From positions 1-13,316 of the forward strand of contig DAOUUD010000026.1 of assembly GCA_030668345.1 (NCBI GenBank): a stretch of DNA of 13,316 nt. Direction: 5' to 3'. The stretch comes from Candidatus Cloacimonadota bacterium (GTDB taxonomy: Bacteria; Cloacimonadota; Cloacimonadia; Cloacimonadales; TCS61). The notes below the pieces were generated by a model, which saw only the letters and a program-made list of their open reading frames with translations, had not been told where the DNA came from and ran no database searches. The position numbers and the translations under genes were made by a program. Of the stretch, positions 7,548-13,316 are shown in pieces. Positions within the stretch are counted from its first letter, which is position 1. Each line of letters opens with the position of its first letter.

Positions 7548-8861
7548 ATGAAGAAAAAAGTCATCATTATGGGTGCTGCAGGACGTGATTTTCACAACTT
7601 TAATTTATACTACCGCGATAATGAAAATTATGATGTAATTGCCTTTACAGCTACACAGATTCCCGATATCGATGGAAGAAAATACCCGGCAGAATTAGCT
7701 GGAAAACTCTATCCGAACGGTATCCCCATTCATGCAGAAGAAGAGGTCATCGATCTTATCGAAAAACATGATGTTGACGAAGTTGTTTTTGCATACAGTG
7801 ATATTCCCCACGAAAGAGTTATGAATATTTGTTCTTATGTGAACGCCACAGGAGCAGATTTCAAACTTATGGGATTGAATAATTCCCGTGTAAAAACAAC
7901 CAAACCCCTGGTAACAATTTGCGCAACCAGAACAGGTTGTGGGAAAAGTCAGACAACTCGTAAAGTGGTAGAAGTACTCAAAGCCAAAGGATTGAAAGTT
8001 GCTTCTATCCGTCATCCTATGCCTTATGGCGACCTGGTAAAACAGAAAGTTCAGAGATTTGCTAAACTGGAAGATTTGAAGAAACACAACTGCACAATTG
8101 AAGAAATGGAAGAGTACGAACCACATATCAAGATGGGCAGTATAATTTATGCTGGTGTAGATTACGAAGCTATTGTACGTGAAGCAGAAAAAGAAGCAGA
8201 CGTAATAGTATGGGATGGTGGAAATAATGATACCCCATTCTATACTTCCGATAAAGAACTCAACATCGTGGTGGTTGATCCGCACAGACCCGATCATGAA
8301 AGAACCTACTATCCCGGTGAAACCAACCTGTTGATGGCAGATGTTGTTGTAATTAATAAGATAGATTCTGCCGATCCGGAAGGTATTCAGATAGTACGCG
8401 ATAACATTAGAGAATTGAATCCCGATGCAATTGTTATCGACGGTGCATCTCCGCTTTCGGTGGATGATCCCGGCATTATCAAAGACGCAAATGTGTTGGT
8501 TGTGGAAGATGGTCCCACACTCACTCATGGTGAAATGAAATACGGCGCTGGTGTGGTTGCTGCTGAGAAATACGGTGCTGCTGACCTGGTAGATCCACGT
8601 CCATACGCTGTGGGAACAATCAAAGATACATTTGAAAAATATCCTGAGATCGGAATTCTTCTACCAGCTATGGGTTATGGAGAACAACAGATCAAAGACC
8701 TGGAAACAACCATCAACAAGACCGAATGTGATGTTGTTCTGATAGCTACTCCCATCGACCTGAGAAGGATAGTGAAGATAAATAAACCTGCTGTGCAGGT
8801 GAAATATGAACTTCAGGAGATCGGACACCCCACTCTGAAAGATGTGTTGAAAGATTTTTAA
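7548..8861 (+). CDS. Cyclic 2,3-diphosphoglycerate synthetase-like P-loop NTPase (COG2403 type)
   Basis: A 437-residue cytoplasmic protein resembling the archaeal cyclic 2,3-diphosphoglycerate synthetase and its bacterial relatives, usually called predicted GTPases. Residues 1-115 form a Rossmann-like N-terminal domain with the family signature GAAGRDFHNFN (9-19). A P-loop-like segment TRTGCGKSQTTRK (127-139) follows; it departs from the strict Walker A consensus but keeps GKS. WDGGNND (222-228) is in a Walker B-like position, and NKID (270-273) matches the guanine-specifying NKxD motif. The ATG at 7548 is preferred over one 30 bases upstream because AAGGAG lies six bases before it and the signature then starts near the N-terminus. 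In Methanothermus fervidus the enzyme makes cDPG from 2,3-bisphosphoglycerate with ATP. Whether this bacterium makes cDPG is unknown. It is the only plus-strand gene in the window. Confidence 0.82.
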   Translation: MKKKVIIMGAAGRDFHNFNLYYRDNENYDVIAFTATQIPDIDGRKYPAELAGKLYPNGIPIHAEEEVIDLIEKHDVDEVVFAYSDIPHERVMNICSYVNATGADFKLMGLNNSRVKTTKPLVTICATRTGCGKSQTTRKVVEVLKAKGLKVASIRHPMPYGDLVKQKVQRFAKLEDLKKHNCTIEEMEEYEPHIKMGSIIYAGVDYEAIVREAEKEADVIVWDGGNNDTPFYTSDKELNIVVVDPHRPDHERTYYPGETNLLMADVVVINKIDSADPEGIQIVRDNIRELNPDAIVIDGASPLSVDDPGIIKDANVLVVEDGPTLTHGEMKYGAGVVAAEKYGAADLVDPRPYAVGTIKDTFEKYPEIGILLPAMGYGEQQIKDLETTINKTECDVVLIATPIDLRRIVKINKPAVQVKYELQEIGHPTLKDVLKDF

Positions 8862-8888
8862 AAGATAAGAAACGTAAGAGGTAAATAG

Positions 8889-8915
8889 AAAAAGGGCAGA
8901 ATTTCTGCCCTTTTT
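8889..8915. terminator. Bidirectional hairpin terminator between convergent genes
   Basis: A 12-base perfect inverted repeat (8889-8900 with 8904-8915, core AGGGCAGA / TCTGCCCT) has a very short loop and is flanked by an A-run on one side and a T-run on the other. It therefore works on both strands. It serves the plus-strand cDPG-synthetase-like gene (stop 28 bases away) and the minus-strand phosphoesterase gene (stop 19 bases away). Confidence 0.92.
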
Positions 8916-8933
8916 TTATTATGGGATGATACT

Positions 8934-11180
8934 CTATTTTAATAGTAACATTTTCCCAACTTTCTGGTAATTACCTGCTTTCAGCTTGTAGAAATATATC
9001 CCTGAGCCAACTCGCTTATCATTAGAATCTCTACCATCCCAGATAATAGAATATTCTCCAGCTGGAAGCACTTCATTAATAAGTACTTTTACTAATTGCC
9101 ATTTGATGTTGTAAATTTTAAGTGAAACCTTCGAATTCTTTTTGAGAGAATAATTAATTGTAGTAATTGGATTAAAGGGATTTGGGTAGTTTCCATATAA
9201 TTCATTTACGATCTGAACATCATTTCCAGCATTTGAACCTGTATAATGGAATGTAATTTCTATAATCTCAGATTCACCCGGATCATCATAAACTGCAGAA
9301 ACTCCAGCTGTGTAATATTCACAATAAGTAAGACCAAAGAAATGCCAATAAATTTCTGGGGTAGTTCCAATGGGAGTGCTCATATCATCAAGGTAAATAT
9401 TGTAACCCAGGAGATCTCGAGAAGTTTCTCCCGAAAACATTATTGGTGGATCCCAAGTCAAGATAGCATAATTTTCAATAATTTCAACATTCAGGTTTTG
9501 TGGTGGATTAAATATAATAGGACTATACGTGAACTCAACCTCAACAATCTCAGATTCACCCTCATCATATAAAGCAGATACACCTGCTAAATAAGTCTGC
9601 CCCGGTATAAGATCCGTGAATTGATATTCAAATACATCAATACCAACTATAGCAACAGGAGTTACCATATCATCCAAGTAAATAATGTATCCAAGCAGAT
9701 CTCGAGATGTTTCTTCAATAACTTTCGTCTTTTCTCCACCTTTAGAATCAGGGGGTATTACTGGAGGATCCCAGGTTAAGAAACCGGTTAATTCATCAAC
9801 ATTCAAGTTAGTGGGTGGTAGTAGTACTAGATTATTCGTATAACCAGGAGTTGGATTCATTTGACACCAATAGTTACTTCCATCTGGTTGTCTTCCAAAT
9901 GAAATATCAGTAGTTTGTTCTTCGAAAACAATAGAGTCAATTATCGATGTTAAATCATCTGTATATAAACCTATTTCCTCTCCATCAACAGATAGTTTAA
10001 TATCCAGATGAAGTACACCATCTTCTATATCTTCATCAGCCCAGAGAAGTAAGAACTCCCCCGGTTGAATTGTTGTGGAATCAGGTTGAGTATCAGGTAT
10101 TTCCCATTTTGCCGGATCTGATAAATCATCAGTTATGTACATTCCTCCAATATTTACAGGATAAATATCTGCATTATAAATCTCTATCCAGTCATCATAA
10201 TCACCCTGAGGGTCGGGTATAGTCTCAGCATTACTTGCCATGAATTCATTAATAAAAATTGTTGGAGGTATCTGCACAGGCTGAAGCTGGAAATCATATA
10301 ATGAAGCAGCAGTATTATGTCCGCCTTCATAAAAATACATCTCCAGAGAAATATTATTTAGCTCATCAACTGTAACAAGCAACCAATGATGGTTATCATA
10401 AGATAAAGGAGGATAAAAAAATCCTCCGGTATCACCTCCAGCACCTGAAGTTGTTAGATAATAAATACCATCAAGATCATGCCTGTAGTAATCGTGATGA
10501 TGCCCATTGAAATCAGCTACAGCTTCATAAAAGCATAAAATGTTGTGAAACTCTTGATAGCCAGCATTCCCAAATCCACCACCATGGTCATTTCGGATGA
10601 TTGACACGTGATTAAATGCAAATTTGTTTTCCGGAGCTGTACTTAACCAAACATCCACAGAATCCAGTTGAGTTTCATTTATATGATAGTACATACTATC
10701 AGGATGTTGAACATTATTAATTGCTATGAATCGACTGTTGCCATAATCAAAATAGTAATCAAACTCCGGATCAATATAAAGCATATAAAATTCAAAAGAA
10801 AAATTATTATAGAATTCATGGTTTCCGGGAAGCGAATATAATGGAATTCCAGTTGTATCCATCCAATCTGAAATGCATTCGTTGTAGGCAAAGTAACCTA
10901 TTTCAGAACCGTTTTCAGTTAAATCTCCACAGACAATTGCAAAAGTTGGTGGAATATTAAGTTCAGCAATTTGTAATAATATTTCAAGAAATATTTCGTT
11001 AAGAAGTTGACCATTATAGGGTTGACAATCACCCATTACAATAAAAGAAAAGGGGTAGGAAACCTGCATCTGCGAAAGCAAGCTATCAGCTTTTACATTG
11101 GAAGGTATAGCGTCACTCTTCTGTGGATTGATAATAAAAATTATAAGAATGAATAATACAATACTTAAATATTTTACCAT
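8934..11180 (-). CDS. Secreted metallophosphoesterase with lamin-tail, Fn3-like and C-terminal sorting domains
   Basis: A 748-residue exported protein. A signal peptide is clear (Met-Val-Lys then a hydrophobic run, about 4-17, cleavage likely near 24). Residues 43-290 are a calcineurin-like phosphoesterase: GDCQ (50-53), GDLTENG (85-91), PGNHE (118-122), His191 and GHHHDYYR (226-233). The first motif has Gln where the common form has His. The GHxHDY ending recalls purple-acid-phosphatase-like enzymes. A lamin-tail domain (about 308-448) starts FINEFMASN and contains DDWIEIYN. Two Fn3-like repeats follow (about 455-550 and 557-648), then a FlgD-like sorting domain (about 658-748) with GNYPNPFNP and GSGIYFYK. 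Such tails usually direct secretion by a type IX-like system and surface anchoring. The substrate is not evident; extracellular phosphate esters or nucleotides are plausible. AGGA lies upstream of the ATG. Confidence 0.88.
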   Translation of the reverse strand: MVKYLSIVLFILIIFIINPQKSDAIPSNVKADSLLSQMQVSYPFSFIVMGDCQPYNGQLLNEIFLEILLQIAELNIPPTFAIVCGDLTENGSEIGYFAYNECISDWMDTTGIPLYSLPGNHEFYNNFSFEFYMLYIDPEFDYYFDYGNSRFIAINNVQHPDSMYYHINETQLDSVDVWLSTAPENKFAFNHVSIIRNDHGGGFGNAGYQEFHNILCFYEAVADFNGHHHDYYRHDLDGIYYLTTSGAGGDTGGFFYPPLSYDNHHWLLVTVDELNNISLEMYFYEGGHNTAASLYDFQLQPVQIPPTIFINEFMASNAETIPDPQGDYDDWIEIYNADIYPVNIGGMYITDDLSDPAKWEIPDTQPDSTTIQPGEFLLLWADEDIEDGVLHLDIKLSVDGEEIGLYTDDLTSIIDSIVFEEQTTDISFGRQPDGSNYWCQMNPTPGYTNNLVLLPPTNLNVDELTGFLTWDPPVIPPDSKGGEKTKVIEETSRDLLGYIIYLDDMVTPVAIVGIDVFEYQFTDLIPGQTYLAGVSALYDEGESEIVEVEFTYSPIIFNPPQNLNVEIIENYAILTWDPPIMFSGETSRDLLGYNIYLDDMSTPIGTTPEIYWHFFGLTYCEYYTAGVSAVYDDPGESEIIEITFHYTGSNAGNDVQIVNELYGNYPNPFNPITTINYSLKKNSKVSLKIYNIKWQLVKVLINEVLPAGEYSIIWDGRDSNDKRVGSGIYFYKLKAGNYQKVGKMLLLK
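9381..9430 (-). repeat. Intragenic repeat, copy in the second Fn3-like domain
   Basis: This 50-base segment matches 9666-9715 at 42 of 50 positions by hand alignment without gaps. Both include the 11-mer AGATCTCGAGA and encode ETSRDLLGYxIYLDDM. It reflects duplication of the Fn3 unit within the phosphoesterase gene. Confidence 0.75.
9666..9715 (-). repeat. Intragenic repeat, copy in the first Fn3-like domain
   Basis: Partner of 9381-9430. In this copy the segment just upstream in the coding direction carries an extra linker of about 11-15 residues (PPDSKGGEKTKV region, residues 476-488) that the other copy lacks. Confidence 0.75.
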
Positions 11181-11234
11181 ATCTTAATTTCCTATGCAAT
11201 TTATTTTTCCTGAATTAACAAAATCAACAAAATT

Positions 11235-11263
11235 ATTAATAATGCTATTCAATTGTTTGTCAA
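11235..11263 (-). promoter_or_regulatory. Candidate promoter of the phosphoesterase gene
   Basis: A perfect TTGACA on the minus strand (11263-11258) is followed after 16-17 bases by overlapping -10 candidates TATTAA (11241-11236) or ATTAAT (11240-11235), each 4/6. The start codon lies about 55 bases downstream. It comes after the terminator of the upstream CotH-like gene, consistent with separate transcription. Confidence 0.5.
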
Positions 11264-11290
11264 GAATTTTTATCTCAACGTTATTTCAAT

Positions 11291-11318
11291 AAAAAAGCTC
11301 CGTCAAAACAGGGCTTTG
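11291..11318 (-). terminator. Probable terminator of the CotH-like gene
   Basis: On the minus strand AAAGCCC and GGAGCTTT form a 7-base-pair stem with one bulged A and a loop of about 9 bases, followed by a run of T (AGCTTTTTT). It begins about 20 bases beyond the CotH-like stop. The stem is weaker than the other terminators in the window. Confidence 0.6.
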
Positions 11319-11337
11319 CTGTGCAATTGAAATTAAT

Positions 11338-13316
11338 CTATTTTAAAAGAATCATTTTCTTAGTAGAAGTATATCTGCCGCTGTTACCTTCTGAAACCAT
11401 CTTATAGAAATACAATCCACTACCAACTTGCTTACCAGCATTATTTTCCCCGTCCCAGACAACTTCATGATACGCTGCCTTCATTTCACCATCTACAAGT
11501 GTTCTTACTACGGCACCTTTGATATTGTAAATCTTAATGCTTACATCGCTGGTTTCTTTCAGAGCAAACTTGATCGTTGTAGTCGGGTTGAATGGATTCG
11601 GATAATTACCAATTAGATTAAAACAAACTTGAGATATGTTATTTTCATCAGCTGATGTAAAAATATTAGGAGCTTCGGGAGTTGGATTAATCATAAATAC
11701 CCAGTTATCGGTTCCATCAGGATATCTACCAAAAGAGATATCTGCCTCTTGAGGACCAAAGCTTAATGTATCAAGTGGAACAATGCCATCGATTTCGTAT
11801 AAACCGATAAATTCACCATCTGCACTAAGTCTAAAATTAGTGTGCAATGCTCCCTGTACTTCATTATCATCTGTCCAGACTAAAAGGAAGCCATTTGCAG
11901 GAATTTCCACATCTGGAAATTGCCATTTGTCTGGAATCGTGGGATTATCTGTAAGGAAAAGACCCTCCATATTGACTGCTCCCGGATTTGAATTATAAAT
12001 TTCAACCCAGTCATCATATTCGCCAAATTCATCACAAATAGTTGTTTCGTTATCTGCCATAAATTCGTTAATGAATAAGCCGGTAGTTCTATCACGTATA
12101 TTTAACTCCATCAATTGACTGATAATACTTTCTCTTCTGGCAGTGATATAAGATTTTATCCCAAAAATTGTAACATTTCCAACAATTAAATCTTCGTTAA
12201 TATTAACTTCAAAATCCTCGTTCGAATACATCTTTAAACTGTCAGCATAAACTGCGGGTCTTATTAAATCTGCAAGGGTATCGACTCTGGCAAAAAGCTC
12301 CTCTTCAATTATAACATTATCTATGATGTATTGGTAATCCATTTCATATATTTCGCAGTAATTGGGAATTTGAAACATCCCTTCAACTAAAGGTCTGTAT
12401 CCCCCTTCATAGGTCCAGTAGATTGATAAATTTATTATCTCTGATGGAGACATTCCCAACGAATAATTTCCAAAAGACAGGTTCAAATCCCAGGGAATAT
12501 GCAAGAACTTATCTGTGTCAGTACGGTGATATACATAATAATTATGTCCTTTACAAATATAACTATCCAAATTAACAAAGAAGTTATTCAATGCAGAAAA
12601 GAAAAGAAAATTATGAGAGTGGAAAACTGTTTCGAGAGAATCTTGTAACTCTTCAATATTTGTGTTATTTAAGATATCAATAAAATGAATCAAATCTGAC
12701 CAGTCATTAATTTCTTCATTTGTCTTAAGTTCATAATGTAAATAATATGGTTCAGGATCTGCACCCAACCATTCCAATGAACCAGAAGGGTCTCCTTTAA
12801 ACAAATTACCATCCTCATCAGAACCAAAATTCTTCTCAACAAATCTCTGATCAATTTGCTCAGCATTTGTATATAAACCCCAATAATCTGCGTTAATAAA
12901 TAATTTGATAAAGTTGGCTCTGGAACTTGGAATATATTCATTTATAGCTTCATACATTAATTTTTCGCGTAAAAAGCTTGGATCCAAATATCCATTACTT
13001 AAACTTAATTTAGATATCCCATAAAATTCCTGGTCTTCAATATATTCATTAAACTTAATTTTGAAGGGTTTTTTATCGGATGGGTAAGCAGCCATTGAGG
13101 CATTACCTTTAAACCTTACTCCAACACTGTCATATATCTCACTGTCGAATTCAAATGTTGCAGGAATATATTCGTTCAATCCATTACAATAATTTTCCAG
13201 CATCTGTTCCCAAAAATCTCCCTGAGTGAAAGTGAGATAAAACTCATGAACCTGAGTGTCATCGAAAACAATATCTGAAATATCAGAATAAAGTTTATTC
13301 ATGAAACCACAAATTA
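11338..13316 (-). CDS. CotH kinase-family secreted protein with lamin-tail and sorting domains (probably 5'-truncated by the window edge)
   Basis: At least 654 residues counted from the ATG at 13302. The frame stays open past that ATG to the edge (Phe, Gly, Cys, Ile going upstream). The ATG has no Shine-Dalgarno and gives no signal peptide, so the true start probably lies outside. Residues about 15-400 match CotH, an atypical kinase fold first known from Bacillus spore coats: FKGNASM (65-71), KKPFKIKF (77-84), LSNGYLDPSFLREKLMYE (101-118), GLYTNAEQID (142-151) and IPWDLNLSFG (269-278). WDLN stands at the DFG-like metal-binding position. A lamin-tail domain follows (about 408-545, INEFMADN, DDWVEIYN), then a sorting domain (about 563-654) with GNYPNPFNP and GSGLYFYK. 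An exported protein kinase or cell-surface remodelling role is inferred; the target is unknown. Confidence 0.86.
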   Translation of the reverse strand, partial: ICGFMNKLYSDISDIVFDDTQVHEFYLTFTQGDFWEQMLENYCNGLNEYIPATFEFDSEIYDSVGVRFKGNASMAAYPSDKKPFKIKFNEYIEDQEFYGISKLSLSNGYLDPSFLREKLMYEAINEYIPSSRANFIKLFINADYWGLYTNAEQIDQRFVEKNFGSDEDGNLFKGDPSGSLEWLGADPEPYYLHYELKTNEEINDWSDLIHFIDILNNTNIEELQDSLETVFHSHNFLFFSALNNFFVNLDSYICKGHNYYVYHRTDTDKFLHIPWDLNLSFGNYSLGMSPSEIINLSIYWTYEGGYRPLVEGMFQIPNYCEIYEMDYQYIIDNVIIEEELFARVDTLADLIRPAVYADSLKMYSNEDFEVNINEDLIVGNVTIFGIKSYITARRESIISQLMELNIRDRTTGLFINEFMADNETTICDEFGEYDDWVEIYNSNPGAVNMEGLFLTDNPTIPDKWQFPDVEIPANGFLLVWTDDNEVQGALHTNFRLSADGEFIGLYEIDGIVPLDTLSFGPQEADISFGRYPDGTDNWVFMINPTPEAPNIFTSADENNISQVCFNLIGNYPNPFNPTTTIKFALKETSDVSIKIYNIKGAVVRTLVDGEMKAAYHEVVWDGENNAGKQVGSGLYFYKMVSEGNSGRYTSTKKMILLK

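Noticed and set aside
7695..8528. A long open frame of 277 codons on the minus strand, antisense to the cDPG-synthetase-like gene
   Set aside because: Its translation is rich in Cys, Phe, His, Ile and Tyr with no recognisable motif, and it has no ribosome binding site. It mirrors the codon bias of the convincing plus-strand gene.
9416..9428. Palindromic TCTCGAGA core seen as a possible mobile-element end or operator
   Set aside because: It lies within coding sequence at both copies and is explained by conserved codons for the TSRDL residues in duplicated Fn3 units.
1..13316. CRISPR array, tRNA, rRNA, insertion sequence, integrase or prophage genes
   Set aside because: No spaced direct repeats, cloverleaf, conserved rRNA segments, transposase motifs or terminal inverted repeats were seen on reading both strands.

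Overview
The window reads as a compact, AT-rich chromosome segment from an anaerobic bacterium of the FCB group. My best guess is a Cloacimonadota-like lineage, inferred from gene content only. Two large secreted proteins end in the GNYPNPFNP...YFYK-type C-terminal sorting domain typical of that group. The core proteins (RecO, GlmS, an M42 peptidase, a NifU-type Fe-S protein) occur beside a homologue of an archaeal cyclic 2,3-diphosphoglycerate synthetase. There is no rRNA, tRNA, transposase, integrase or CRISPR array, and no gene-free stretch exceeds about 190 bases.

Left block (1-5434, minus strand): a tightly packed run, in transcription order NatA-type ABC ATPase, ABC permease fused to a CPBP intramembrane protease, glmS, recO, and the first ten codons of a further gene that leaves the left edge. 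Junctions are a 14-base overlap and gaps of 15, 4 and 18 bases, so one operon is likely. It joins an export/envelope function to amino-sugar precursor synthesis and recombinational repair. A promoter candidate for it lies inside the terminator of the preceding gene (about 5469-5508).

Middle block (5524-8861): on the minus strand, a cupin gene followed after 36 bases by an M42 metallo-aminopeptidase gene, and a separate 75-residue NifU C-terminal-domain (Nfu) gene with its own terminator. On the plus strand, divergent from nfu and separated by a 190-base AT-rich region, stands the only plus-strand gene: a COG2403-type P-loop protein related to cyclic 2,3-diphosphoglycerate synthetase. A bidirectional hairpin terminator at 8889-8915 separates it from the convergent gene on its right.

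Right block (8934-13316, minus strand): two separately transcribed genes for exported multidomain proteins. One is a metallophosphoesterase followed by a lamin-tail domain, two fibronectin-III-like repeats and a sorting domain. The other is a CotH-family kinase-like protein followed by a lamin-tail domain and the same kind of sorting domain; its 5' end probably lies beyond the right edge. They appear to be surface or secreted enzymes built from shared accessory modules.

Nothing here is clearly a new defence or mobile system. The points most worth a second look are the bacterial cDPG-synthetase-like protein, the ABC permease-protease fusion heading a glmS-recO operon, the paired lamin-tail secreted enzymes, a linker insertion in one of them that looks like a translated short repeat, and the overlapping terminator/promoter.
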